DNA from: Xenopus tropicalis
Lineage: Eukaryota; Chordata; Amphibia; Anura; Pipidae
Direction of reading: 5' to 3'
Assembly: GCF_000004195.4 (NCBI RefSeq)
Contig: NC_030685.2
Location: 56,606,048 to 56,670,047 of the forward strand
DNA length: 64,000 nt
The position numbers were made by a program, and so were the translations under genes. The notes under the pieces were generated by a model. The model ran no database searches. It was not told where the DNA came from and saw only the letters and a list, made by a program, of their open reading frames with translations. Every line of letters begins with the position of its first letter. Position 1 is the first letter of the stretch. This document shows, piece after piece, positions 47,138-57,917 of this stretch.

Positions 47138-48407
47138 TTAGGGCTTGCTGCCCTTGAGTTCGGTGACTTCCCTCCTCAGTTCAGCAACTTCCCCCCGGAG
47201 CTGGGCCACCTCAGCCCTCACATTGTCCAGGTCCTCCTGCATGGACCGTGATCTTCCCTCGTCAGCAGGAGAACCTGGTGGCTGGCATCCGGGGGGCTGG
47301 GAGGGGAACTCAAGGGCTGGGGACAAACTGGGAGAGGAGTAAAGGGGGGGGTGTCCGGGGCCTCCATGGCCTCGGCGGCCTCCTCCGCCTCATCTGAGTC
47401 TGGGGCCTGGCTGGGTCCTGGGGCCAATAGTTGGGCCTCGGGGGATGGTGGATGGGCCTCGGGGGCCACAGGTTGGGCCGCTGGGGCCGGTAGAGGCTGG
47501 AGGGCCTGGGGTTGGGCCTGGGGAGGAGGCGCCAGCTGAAGTTCTGTGAAATAGTATTGCAAGATGTTATTTTGTGTAATATATTATATATATATATATA
47601 CATTCATACACCATCATAAATAACGGGGCCCCTCACAACAACATTTTTTGGGCCCCCCTCCTCCCACGCCCCCAATGGCCCCTCCCCCTGTGAACCCTCA
47701 CATCAATACAAAGGACACACAAACATTGTTAGCCAGGGCCCCCTAAAACATTTGTGGTCCTTCCCCCAAATGACTCACACTATGGGCCGCTCCCTGCTGC
47801 TTCCCCCCTGCTTTAAACTCATTTATGCATATGTATTTGACAATAGATATATATATATATACAATAGGAAGTGCTGGGAAGCTGCACACCATAAGGAACA
47901 ATAATACCTGGGTGCCTGTGGCAAAACAAAATCTAGACAGGCATGGGGTGACAGCACACACAGGATTTTGACAAGGAGTCACAAATATGTGAAATAATAT
48001 TCAGAGGTTTATTGTGACCAACGTTTCAGTTCCTCACTGGCATTATGGTTGAACGTGATGGACGTATGTCTTTTTTCAACCCAACTTACTATGTTACTAT
48101 GTTACTTTCATCATCCCTGACATTTCTTACATTTGTACCTTTAGTTCAAATTACTTGCTAAATCTTTTACTGAACGTATACTGTAACAGCATAATAAAGT
48201 ACAATAATTACCTTCTCTAATTTCAGCGACCAGTTCTGGGCTCCTGCGCTTAAGGTCGGACCACAGCCGCCGGAGCTGGTGGGGGCCCACATCAAGGGCA
48301 AACCTGGCGAGCAAACCCTCTCTTAGCTCAGCCAGGATTGCCCTCTTCCTCTCGTGGAGTTTGCTGCCTCCAGGCTGAATGACACAAAATGGCCCCAAGT
48401 CGCACAT
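47138..48407 (-). pseudogene. Myb/SANT-like transposon protein, frameshifted
   Basis: Exon 1 (48407-48212) encodes KRAILAELREGLLARF and LRRLWSDLKRRSPELV, like the DNA-binding trihelix/SANT proteins encoded beside Harbinger transposases. A GTAATT donor and a TTTCACAG acceptor (exon 2 from 47543) join in phase. Exon 2 is Pro/Ala/Gln-rich, then acidic, and should end in a leucine coiled coil of heptads (AEVAQLRGEVAELRREVTEL) at about 47240-47138. The coiled coil lies in a different frame: a C8 run at 47344-47351 appears one base short, so the present frame ends at 47218. The N-terminus of the SANT fold also looks incomplete, so the start is uncertain. Confidence 0.6.
48046..48108 (+). mobile_element. 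CR1/L2-type LINE 3'-end fragment
   Basis: GGTTGAACGTGATGGACGTA ... TTTTTTCAACCC followed by ACTATGTTACTATGTTAC matches the 3' signature of the two LINE copies with a different tail repeat. It lies inside the intron of the element C gene. Confidence 0.75.
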
Positions 48408-49328
48408 GTCACGAGATTACAAAATCGGCACAAAATGTCCGCAATTCGCGAGGTTACAAAATCGCGGAAAAAAAAATCGCCAAAATATACATAGTAATGT
48501 ATTTTGCGCGAAAAAAATATTCGCCGCTACAGTACTGTATATTTTGGTGACAACATATTCACCGCTATAGTACTGTATATTAGTAGCGAAATTCCATACA
48601 TGCCAAGACTTTAGTAAAATTGAGTAAAAAGACACATACTTGAATAAATAACACTGTAAGTCCATATTTTATTGCCAAAAACTCATTTACTGTACTTTTC
48701 TATAATTTTTCGCCTGCCTGTAGTAGGAGTTAATTTTCGCATAGCCGAATGCGATATTTAGCGCACAAAAGTTAGAGTGAATCATGCGATCGTATTCTTT
48801 TCAGTGCGGAAATTAACGCATGCGCTAAAACTTGCGCGAGAAATAACCCATGCGAAAATTGCGATTTTTCGCACGCAATAATACTATGGTGAATCGCGCG
48901 CAAATTATTTTGCGTTTTTTTATTTTTATCGCACTTTAGTGAATCAGGTCCTTAGCATGATTTTGGAAGCCTCCCATAGGACTCAATGGCACCCTGCAGC
49001 TCCAACCTGGCCCAAGAAAAGTCACCATACTGAAGCTTGAATGAATCCGAATCTTTCGTACTCGACTTTTCGCCCAAGTATTAACGCTACGAAAAAATCG
49101 GTAGATTTTGCGCAACTTTCGGAATGGCTACGAAAAACTCGCGTTTTTACGCGCAAATCGTATTGGTAACGAAAAAGTCGCGATAATTTTCCGAAAAAAT
49201 CGCAAAATACCGATCATTACGAAAAAACCGCAATCGGACGCATTCGGCCAGTTCATGGCTTAGTAAATGTGCCCCTAAATCTATGCCACTACAGTACCTA
49301 TTACAATAGCACGCTGGTCAATTTTACA

Positions 49329-49663
49329 TTAAAGGGGCAGTTCAACATTAGGTTACTTTTAGTATGTTATAGAGTGTCCAACTTTATTACCCTTCTTTGC
49401 AACTTTTCATACAGTATTTGAATTATTTGCCAGCTTTTGACTCTTTCAAGCTTTCACATGGGGATCATTGACCCCAGAAGCCAAAACAACTGTTGCTCTG
49501 TGAGGCTACAATTTTATTGTTACTTTTTATTACTTATCTTTCTATTTAGACCCTCTCTTATTCATATTCTGCTGGCCTGAGGTCTTACGTAAGCATTTCA
49601 CTGGGGAGAGGGAGTGTAACAAACTGGCACCCCCAGTGCATTTCCCTTTCCTTGTACCTTTAA
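49329..49663. mobile_element. T2-type MITE (TTAA)
   Basis: Starts TTAAAGGGGCAGTTCAACAT and ends CCTTGTACCTTTAA, with an inner 'ACTGGGG ... CCCCAGTG' arm pair. It is the reverse orientation of the composite at 5331-6045. Confidence 0.8.
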
Positions 49664-51125
49664 TTAAGATTAAAGAAAAGAGAGAGAAAAAAACATTTTC
49701 TGCCCTAGATCTTCAGGGAACTAGGGCTGAAATACAATTATGTTCTGCAATAAAATAACTGTTATAGCATTGGCACACAGTTGAATGCAAACACCATTTA
49801 CCAAATTACATTAGTTATTTTGTAAGTGAAAAGTAGGAACCACTACTGCAGGAAACATATTTGCAAATGTTAATGCACAGTTACATATGATTTTACAAAC
49901 TTTAAAACATAAGAATAAAGAAAATACTAATTGTGGCAGGTGCAAAATTTTGGCCACCCTAGTTAGTGTTTATTATTTTAGTGTAGTATAGTATTAGTAC
50001 TAGTTTAGTATTTAGCAACCTGGCCAGTCAAAATTATGCTTGATGGCACCTGAGGCCATACAATGCACCCCATTCATACAAAACTTTTGTTCAGAGGAGT
50101 AAATAGAGTTTTATGGGGCCACTCTGCAGAGGAATTTTGGGGCCCTCACCCAACAAATTAGTTTAAAGAAAAAAAAACCCTTAGCTGTCAAGCAGGTCTA
50201 ACTTGGCCTAAACCCCAAATCATAGTGCAGGGTGATTCAATAAACAGTGGGAAGACTTTTCCTAATACTCCACCCCTAATATATGATGTGGTTCATCCTT
50301 CTCCCCACTGAATAATGCAGCCTCCCTCCTCTGTTGTTCCCCTCACATAACACTGGAAAAAGTCCTAATAGTATAATAAAAAAAAACTGGTGGTCATACA
50401 GATCTCTCAATAACTTGGGAACTAGTGCTTTTTCACCAGTTTATTTGCTGGATCTCAGTCTCTCAGGTGTTACTTCATGGGTGGGGTGATAGCTGTACTT
50501 ACATTTGCCCAGGGTAAATATAGGGTAAGCCAAACCAAGTCATACCTGCATTAATGCCATGTGAGGAACGTGCAAAATGTTGGTGCACTTCAAACCTGTG
50601 TGGCACACATGGAACAATATAAAATACCATTTTCCCTCATGCTAGACACTTGTTAGCACAAGAGGGGCAAAACTCACCACCACTGCTTTAGTAGAAAGGG
50701 AGCAGAAAATAATAATGACTAAAATGTTAAAATCATAACTTCCCTTGTTGCTCAGATAAATAAGACCAACCAAGGGGTCACCATTGTGGGGGATGTGCAG
50801 GAATCCTGTCAGAGCCCTAGCTAAAGTAGGGGGCCCAGACTGCTGTGAAAGGGGCTTGGCTTTTTAGTAAATGGATCAAGATAGAGTTTGGGCAGGGCCA
50901 GGGTTGAACTAGGGGGTGCAGGGGCCCCGCACCCCCCAAGGTGCCTCCTCCAGCCGCTTCCCCCGCAGGGGCCCCCACCGCCTCGCACCCTTAACCCCAC
51001 CCAGAGGCCCCTGTCCGACGTCCTCCCCTGAACGAACGTATGTGAAACGCGTCAGGGGAGGACGCTGGAGGCCAGATGAAGCTGCAATAGGGTCGGATTG
51101 GATGGGTGAAGTTTAACCTTTCCCT
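49664..51125. other. Repeat-derived intergenic sequence
   Basis: A GC-rich block at about 50895-51110 has inverted pieces (GTCCTCCCCTGAACG and CGTCAGGGGAGGAC). No coding pattern was found. Confidence 0.45.
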
Positions 51126-51527
51126 CCAGCCATCCAATCCCTGTACAGCTGTAGAAAAGGAGCAGTAGTATTTGCTCTTTTTGGTGCCAATTTACAAAGT
51201 TTGGTTAACTATAAGGCTTACAGCAGGTTTGCCAGAGTTACATTCCTTTGTAATTACCCTCAGTTTGAGGGGGTGGGGTTTGATTAGTTGACCTTAACAG
51301 ACTGTTGAAATAGAACCACTGGCACTCTAGTGGAGCTTGCTCTGGTGGTAGGTGCTCTGTAAGTGATTGCTCTTTAAGTGGGGGCTCTATAAGTGGAGTT
51401 ATAATCACAGGAGTTACAAACTAAGGGAGTTAAAACAAGGTTAAAAAAATAAAAAAAAAAAAATTTTTTGTTTATTTAATAGCCTTTTTTCACCAATTTT
51501 TGTTTAACTGTTTCTGTAACTGGGAGA

Positions 51528-52514
51528 ATGAGCGGCAGCAACATTGAAGGTATGACACAGTGCACAGCCTGCCGCATGTATGCAGTTGTGGAACAACAGT
51601 TCCAAAGTGCATACCTCTGTTGTGGATGTGAGCGAGTTGCCACTTTAGAGGCTCACGTTAGAGCACTAGAGGAACAAGTTGCAACACTGCGTTCTATTGA
51701 CAATCTTGAAAGAAGTCTCTTGCTAACTGAACAAGAACTAGCGGGGTCAGATAGTATGGGGGGAGGGGAGCAAGGAAAGGATGATAGGGCAGTAAGCTGG
51801 GTGACAGTTAGAAAATCGAGTGTGGGGAAAAGAAAAAGGGAGGCTGCTCCAGGGTTTGCGCATCCCAACAGATTTGCCAGATTGTGTGAAGAAGATGGGA
51901 GTGTGAACTCTGGACTGGCGGTTCTAGATGAGGCTGATCTCTCTAACAGCCGGGAGACCAGTTTCTCTAGTAGTGGTGGGGAGGAGAGCAGAGCTAGGCC
52001 TAAACAGATGGTGGTTATAGGGGATTCAATCATTAGGAAAGTGGACAGGGTAATCTGTCGAGCGGATCGCTTCAACCGGACAGTTTGCTGTCTTCCTGGT
52101 GCCAGGGTTCGGCATGTGGTTGATCGGGTCGACACATTATTGGGAGGGGCTGGGCATGACCCGGCTGTCTTGGTACATATCGGTACTAACGACAAAATGA
52201 ACGGTAGGTGGGGGACCTTAAAGAGTGAGTTCAGGGATCTAGGCTCTAAAATTAAGCAAAGGTCCTCCAATGTAATTTTTTCGGAAATTTTGCCGGTGCC
52301 GCGTGCTAGTTTAGGGAGACAGCGGGAGCTTAGGGAGCTAAATGCGTGGCTAAAGTCTTGGTGTAGGAAGGAAGGGTTTGGGTTCCTAGAGCACTGGGCT
52401 GACTTTTCTTTGGGGTACAATCTATACAGCCCTGACGGATTGCACCTCAATGGAAGGGGGTCTACTGTGCTAGGGGAGAGAATGGTTAAAAGGCTGGAGG
52501 AGTGTTTAAACTAG
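51528..52514 (+). CDS. LINE copy B ORF1 (zinc-binding/coiled-coil N-terminus, SGNH esterase domain)
   Basis: The 328-residue frame is intact from ATG at 51528 to TAG. The N-terminus has paired cysteines (CTACRMYAV and YLCCGCERVA, residues 11-37) that could bind zinc, followed by a short heptad region (LEAHVRALEEQVATL). The C-terminal half is an SGNH/GDSL-type hydrolase: VVIGDSIIR near 163, GARVRHVVDRVD, VHIGTNDKMNG and SPDGLHLNGRG near 307, giving Ser, Gly, Asn and Asp/His blocks. Esterase-type ORF1 proteins are known in CR1-clade LINEs and probably aid ribonucleoprotein or membrane handling; the role here is inferred. The stop overlaps the opening of ORF2 by 13 bases. Confidence 0.9.
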   Translation: MSGSNIEGMTQCTACRMYAVVEQQFQSAYLCCGCERVATLEAHVRALEEQVATLRSIDNLERSLLLTEQELAGSDSMGGGEQGKDDRAVSWVTVRKSSVGKRKREAAPGFAHPNRFARLCEEDGSVNSGLAVLDEADLSNSRETSFSSSGGEESRARPKQMVVIGDSIIRKVDRVICRADRFNRTVCCLPGARVRHVVDRVDTLLGGAGHDPAVLVHIGTNDKMNGRWGTLKSEFRDLGSKIKQRSSNVIFSEILPVPRASLGRQRELRELNAWLKSWCRKEGFGFLEHWADFSLGYNLYSPDGLHLNGRGSTVLGERMVKRLEECLN

Positions 52515-55500
52515 ACAAGGGGGGGGTTGGTAAGCTAGATTCTTATGGGAGAGCTAGTGTAGATGGGGCAGTGGGACCAGTAAAGGGTTGTGGGGGAGGA
52601 GTGAGGGGGGCATATAGTTTATCAGATAAGGAGCTTCCATTGTTACAAGGGAAACAGACTAATTTTCACCTTAGCTCTAACTGTCCTTTAGCTAATGTAA
52701 GCTGTAGAGGAAGAAGTAGTAATCTCCGCTGCATGCTGGCTAATGCGCGTAGCTTGTCGGGAAAATAGGGGAGCTGCAGGCTATTGCATGTATTGAAAAT
52801 TATGACTTAATTGGTATCACTGAGACCTGGTGGGATGAAAAATGCGACTGGGCTGTGAATTTAAATGGGTATACGCTTTTTAGGAGGGACAGAGGGATTA
52901 AAAAGGGTGGAGGGGTTTGTCTTTATGTAAAGTCAGATTTAAAGCCATGTAATAAAGACATTACCAATGAAAACGTTGAATCTGTTTGGGTAGAAATTTC
53001 AGTAGGGCTGAAGGTCACAAAGAAAATGATCATTGGTGTATGTTATAAACCACCCCGTATAGATGAGGGGGATGAGTCCCAGCTACTTTTGCAAATGGAG
53101 GAGGCTTCAAAATTGGGTCAAGTTGTTATTATGGGGGACTTTAATTATCCGGACATTGACTGGAGTAATGGGGTGGCTAAGTCAGAAAAAGCTAGTAGGT
53201 TTGTAAATATGCTAAATGACAACTTTTTATTTCAGGTGGTTCAAGAACCTACTCGGAATGAGTCTATTTTGGACCTGGTAATATCTAATAATACTGAACT
53301 TATCTCTAACATTTGTGTGGGTGAGCATTTGGGGAACAGTGATCACAACATGGTCTCCTTTGAGATAATGCTACAGAGACAGCGCTATAAGGGAGTAACT
53401 AAAACGCTCAATTTTAGACGTGCAGACTTTGCCAGTTTAAGGGCATCTCTGCAATGTGTCAACTGGGAAAGGCTTTTCATGGGGTTAGACACAGAAGGAA
53501 AATGGAACATCTTTAAAACATTGCTTTGCAGGTATACACAACAGTATATTCCCCTTGTAAGCAAGGAGAGGCATCGCAAAGCAAAACCCTTATGGCTGAA
53601 TAAAAGAGTTAAGGTCGAGGTTGGTAATAAAAAACGTGCTTTTAAAGCATTCAAGTTAGCTGGGACAGCGGAAACTTTCATCAGGTACAAGGAAGCAAAT
53701 AAAGCATGCAAAAAAGCTATCAGGCAAGCTAAAATAGAGATGGAAAGGGATATTGCAGCTAGGAGTAAAAAGAATCCAAAATTATTTTTTAATTATGTGA
53801 ATAGTAAAAAAATGAAGCAAGAAGGGGTGGGAACTTTATTATCACGGGGGGGTACGTTGGTTGATGAGAACGGGGAAAAAGCTGAAATTTTGAACTCTTA
53901 TTTTTCATCTGTCTATACATCTGAGGAGCCAGATAATGAAGGCTTCCCTTTTAATATACCCAGTGCTAGTAATTTAGCTACTGGCGCATGGGTCACTCAG
54001 GAGGAAATTCAAAAGAGACTTGAACATGTAAAGGTAAACAAAGGTCCAGGACCGGATGGGATTCATCCCAGGGTATTAAATGAGCTGAGCGCTGTGATTG
54101 CCAAGCCTCTTCACATAATTTTTCAGGATTCGTTGAGGTTTGGCATGGTGCCGAGAGACTGGCGGATTGCTAATGTGGTGCCGTTATTTAAAAAGGGATC
54201 TCGTTCTCAGCCTGAAAACTATAGGCCTGTTAGTCTGACATCAGTAGTAGGAAAGCTTCTGGAAGGGGTAATAAGGGATAGGATAGCTGAATACATTGCA
54301 GTTCACAATACTATTAGTTTGTGCCAGCATGGTTTTATGCGTAACAGATCTTGCCAGACTAATTTAGTTGCCTTTTATGAGGAGGTGAGCAGGAACCTTG
54401 ATGCTGGAATGGCAGTTGATGTCATCTACTTAGATTTTGCTAAAGCGTTTGATACAGTACCTCACAGAAGGTTAATGATCAAATTGAGGAATATTGGCCT
54501 AGAACATAATATTTGTAATTGGATAGAAAACTGGCTGAAGGATAGAGTACAAAGAGTGGTGGTAAATGGAACATTTTCTAATTGGGCCAGTGTGGTTAGT
54601 GGAGTACCGCAGGGGTCAGTCCTTGGTCCTTTGCTTTTTAACTTGTTTATTAATGACCTGGAGGTGGGCATAGAGAGTACTGTTTCTATTTTTGCTGATG
54701 ACACTAAATTGTGCAAAACTATAAGTTCCATGCAGGATGCTGCCGCTTTGCAGAGCGATTTGACAAAATTGGAAAACTGGGCAGCAAACTGGAAAATGAG
54801 GTTCAATGTTGACAAGTGCAAAGTTATGCACTTTGGTAGGAATAATATAAACGCAAACTATCTACTGAATGGTAGTGTGTTGGGGGCATCCTTAATGGAG
54901 AAGGATCTAGGGGTTTTTGTAGATCACAAGTTGTCTAATTCCAGGCAGTGTCATTCTGTGGCTACTACAGCAAATAAAGTGCTGTCTTGTATAAAAAAGG
55001 GCATTGACTCAAGGGATGAGGACATATTTTTGCCGCTTTATAGGTCCCTGGTAAGGCCTCACCTTGAGTATGCAGTGCAGTTTTGGGCTCCAGTCCTTAA
55101 GAAGGATATTAATGAGCTGGAGAGAGTGCAGAGACTGCAACTAAACTGGTAAAGGGGATGGAAGATTTAAGCTATGAGGTTAGACTGTCGAGGTTGGGGT
55201 TGTTTTCTCTGGAAAAGAGGCGCTTGCGAGGGGACATGATTACTCTGTACAAGTACATTAGAGGGGATTATAGGCAGTTGGGGGATGTTCTTTTTTCCCA
55301 TAAAAACAATCAGCGCACCAGAGGTCACCCCTATAGATTAGAGGAACAGAGCTTCCATTTGAAGCAGCGTAGGTTGTTTTTCACGGTGAGGGCAGTGAGG
55401 ATGTGGAATGCCCTTCCTAGTGATGTGGTACTGGCAGACTCTGTTAATGCCTTTAAGAGGGGCCTGGATGAGTTTTTGAACAAGCAGAATATCCAAGGCT

Positions 55501-55526
55501 ATTGTGATACTAATATCTACAGTTAG
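52502..55526 (+). pseudogene. LINE copy B ORF2 (endonuclease-reverse transcriptase), two frameshifts
   Basis: Three frames (52502-52768, about 52771-55152, 55158-55526) line up with copy A. One base is missing near 52767 (TCGGGAAAATAGGG against TCGGGTAAATTAGGG), cutting the endonuclease after MLANARSLSGK. One base is missing near 55136 (AGACTGCAAC against AGACGTGCAAC), detaching the last 120 codons. The centre is open and complete: ITETWWDE, GDFNYPDIDWSNG, SDHNM, GPGPDGIHPRVL, YLDFAKAFDTVPH, GVPQGSVLGPLL and FADDTKL. Copies A and B are broken at different places, so their common parent was intact. Confidence 0.92.
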
Positions 55527-55930
55527 TATTACTGGTTGTATATATATAGTTTATGTATGTGAGTGTATAGATTGGTTAGTATAGGTTGTGTGCTGGGTTT
55601 ACTCGGATGGGTTGAACTTGATGGACAATGGTCTTTTTTCAACCCTATGTAACTATGTAACTAAGTAGGGAGGGCTAGATATGGACTCCAGCCATCTCTC
55701 TATAGCTGAGTGTGCAGCTGAGTGCCAGTGGAGGGTGCCCTGCTAATCTGAGTACAGCATGGCTGGGCCCCCTTACTATCCAAAACCCACAGTGTCTATT
55801 TTAGGACTTCTGAAAATCTGCATCCTGCTTTCACCAACATCTAAAATCTTTTTGTATTGTTATGAAATCTTTATCCTACCTCCACTGCTGCTGGCAACAG
55901 TTCCATTCCTTATTACTTTTTCCTTACAAG

Positions 55931-56892
55931 TGTAGCCCACTTATTATACGTTGTGGCACTACCTGCTGATCTTTTACTATACTTGGCGCTTTCAGGAGTC
56001 CTGAGCCCCGCTTACTTTGGGGGAACAGCTATTACTTTGTACTTTGGCGTGCCTCCACCCAGGATAGGGATAGACTGAACTATAACTCCCCTCCTGAGAC
56101 TTAATATACTGCTCCTTTGTGGGGACTCCCAACACTCCTGGCACCTTGCCCCCCTCCCTGGGGTAGTTGCTTACCAGGCAGGTGGATCCTCCAGGAGAGA
56201 TACACACACACTGATGTAATGCTGAACAAAGTGTTGTGTTTATTGGCAGAGTGGTAGACAGCTTTGGCATACAGGATACACAGGATATATCAGGATACTT
56301 TCTCTTTCCCTCAGGAGTCCCTCTCTCCTGGGATACCGGTAACACTCCAGCCAAATGACCCTCCCTTTGGGGTTCCCTCCGGTACTTCTCGCCAGAAGCC
56401 CCTCTCTAGGGCACTTCCCGGTACTCCCGCCAAGCGGACACCCCTTGGAGACCTCACTCCGGAAATATCACCCGGCTATCCCCCGGATTAGGTAAACTCC
56501 TATTCCTAACTCTTGTATCCCTGACTCCAGCAATCAGTGCTGGGAGATCTTAATCTCATCTGCCTCCTGGTGGGGCCAAGCTGCCCAGCTAAATAATCCT
56601 GTCTACCACTCCTAGAATGGTCTATAACACACATCTAACTCACCAGACCCAGCCTGTCACTATCCTCTAGCCAGAGGGGTCCCAGGCAGGAAGACCTGAA
56701 GGCACATGGCTGCACAGCCTTATATACTGTGTGCACCTTGTGGCCTAACTATTGAACTGCAGGGAAGCTAAATCCCTGTTAACCCTTATAGTGCCAACCA
56801 CCCAAGGTGTCCCACTACTAAAGTGCTACCCTCCCTTGGGGTCTATCCTGGGGGCAACCAACCTAGGGGACCCAATTTTGGGGAACCCTACA
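55931..56892 (-). mobile_element. Solo LTR (retrovirus-like)
   Basis: 962 bases with TGTAGCCC ... CCCTACA ends and a 4-bp duplication CAAG (55927-55930 and 56893-56896). Minus-strand TATATAAG at about 56719-56726 and AATAAA at 56244-56239 give the same spacing and orientation as the LTR at 2062-2980, though internal sequence differs. No internal retroviral sequence flanks it, so it is a recombination product of two LTRs. Confidence 0.78.
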
Positions 56893-56896
56893 CAAG

Positions 56897-57519
56897 TCCC
56901 AGCTTTCCCATTCATCCTCCTCCCTGTACTGTCACCCCTGGCCCCTCCTCTGAGCAATGTCATGCCTCAACCTTCCTCCATCATTTCTATGGGCTACAAA
57001 ATGATTGCTCCTCCATCTGCCCTGCTCTATCATCCCATAGACCGCCCCCTTGTGATGTCATCCCCCGAGCCCTCCTACCTCACTTTTCAAACATAGCAGA
57101 GCGGATGGAGGGCAAACAATTCTGCAGCCGAGACATCGCATTGATGAAGTCGCAGGGAGGAGGATGAATGAGGGAGTTGGGACCTATCAGGAAAAAGTAA
57201 GAGGAGATTGTATAGCTGGCATTGCAGACAGGAGGGAGGAGGAAGTATGGTGCAGACAGGACCTGTCAGCACAAAGTAAGAGGAGATCACATAAATGTAA
57301 CCAGCAGTAGGGGACGTGCGATGAGGATTTTTTAGCAATACTGAGATTTTATAGAGAGGGCAGGATGCGCTAGAGTTTGGTGCATAGGTGCCCTAAAATG
57401 GACACTGGGCCCGGGACGACTGCTCCCCCCCCCCCTTTCCGATGGCGGCCCTGGGTACAGGGGGTACAGGGGGGTTCCTAAAGACCCGGTGCCTTATTTA
57501 CGCCACTGATTTTGATTCA
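56897..57519. other. Intergenic, moderately GC-rich
   Basis: No exon or clear element seen. The polypurine stretch 'GGGAGGAGGATGAATGAGGG' and a C10 run (about 57426-57435) stand out. Confidence 0.4.
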
Positions 57520-57912
57520 GTGTCAACCCCGTGTGTTTGGCAACATAAACGCAGCCCACTTCTCGGCTCCGATTGGCTGCTTCTCCACAATAAGCCTTAA
57601 GTCCCGCCCACATATACTACTAAATTGCCCTGGTACAACCTGAGTACTTCCTACTGCACTCCGACATTGGCTACAGAGCGACATTTCCAGAGCCCACCTC
57701 TCCATACATGACTCCTGATTGGCTTAGAGTTTGCAAGCTGTCCCTGCTTTGAATCGGCGGGGTGTGTTGCCTGGCATTAATATACCACATTGCACAGCCG
57801 GAGGCAGCAGTTCTGAGCGCTATGTCTCTGGGGAGGGCTGCTGGAATAAAGCAAAGACAAGAGATCTAGAGCGGAGTGCGCAGTTCTCAAAGCCAGCCGA
57901 ACCGCGCAGATT
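57520..57912 (+). promoter_or_regulatory. Candidate promoter and non-coding first exon of a downstream gene
   Basis: Two inverted CCAAT boxes (CCGATTGGCTGC at 57568, CTGATTGGCTTA at 57715) precede a TATA-like ATTAATATACC (57777). About 30 bases on, a GC- and CpG-rich stretch ends AGATTGGG before a perfect donor GTAAGG at about 57917. The only ATG in it (57821) opens a 15-codon frame, so the exon is probably untranslated. In mammals the gene downstream of ACADL on the same strand is KANSL1L, whose 5' end faces the ACADL 3' end; this would fit but is an inference from synteny. Confidence 0.35.
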
Positions 57913-57917
57913 GGGGT

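Larger units (their letters stand above)
46352..48951 (-). mobile_element. Element C, full length, encodes a Myb/SANT-like protein
   Basis: Ends GGGCCTGATTCACTAAAGTG and GCACTTTAGTGAATCAGGTCC, 2.6 kb. The arms resemble element B, so B is probably a deletion derivative. The middle carries a two-exon minus-strand gene (48407-47138) but no transposase, so the element is non-autonomous. Element C also contains a LINE 3'-end fragment at 48046-48108. Confidence 0.7.
43077..49275. mobile_element. Nested complex in a foldback Harbinger-like MITE
   Basis: The outer element starts GGGGCTGATTTACTAA at 43077 and ends TAAATGTGCCCC at 49275, with TAA on both sides (43074-43076 and 49276-49278). Its uninterrupted relative at 28897-29456 is only about 560 bases. 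The extra 5.6 kb is made of element B (about 43391-44467 and 45257-46350), element C (44469-45193 partial and 46352-48951) and three copies of the outer element's 59-base central spacer (43334-43392, 45199-45257, 48952-49010). Confidence 0.8.
51130..55664 (+). mobile_element. CR1/L2-type LINE, copy B (nearly full length)
   Basis: About 4.5 kb: 5' UTR (about 51130-51527), intact ORF1 (51528-52514), ORF2 (about 52502-55526) with single-base frameshifts near 52767 and 55136, then the TTGAACTTGATGGACAATGG ... TTTTTTCAACC 3' end and a TATGTAAC tail. The 5' boundary is approximate; no clear target duplication was seen. Confidence 0.93.

Noticed and set aside
47351..47539. 62-codon plus-strand Gly/Ala/Trp-rich frame
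   Set aside because: Antisense of the Pro/Ala-rich exon of the Myb-like gene; composition explains it.
43077..49275. CRISPR-like array
   Set aside because: The repeated words are inverted arms and three long spacers, not short regularly spaced direct repeats; the host is a vertebrate.
51653..52450. 265-codon minus-strand frame opposite LINE ORF1
   Set aside because: Mirror of the ORF1 coding strand. The partner in copy A is broken at corresponding places, and no recognisable domain exists.
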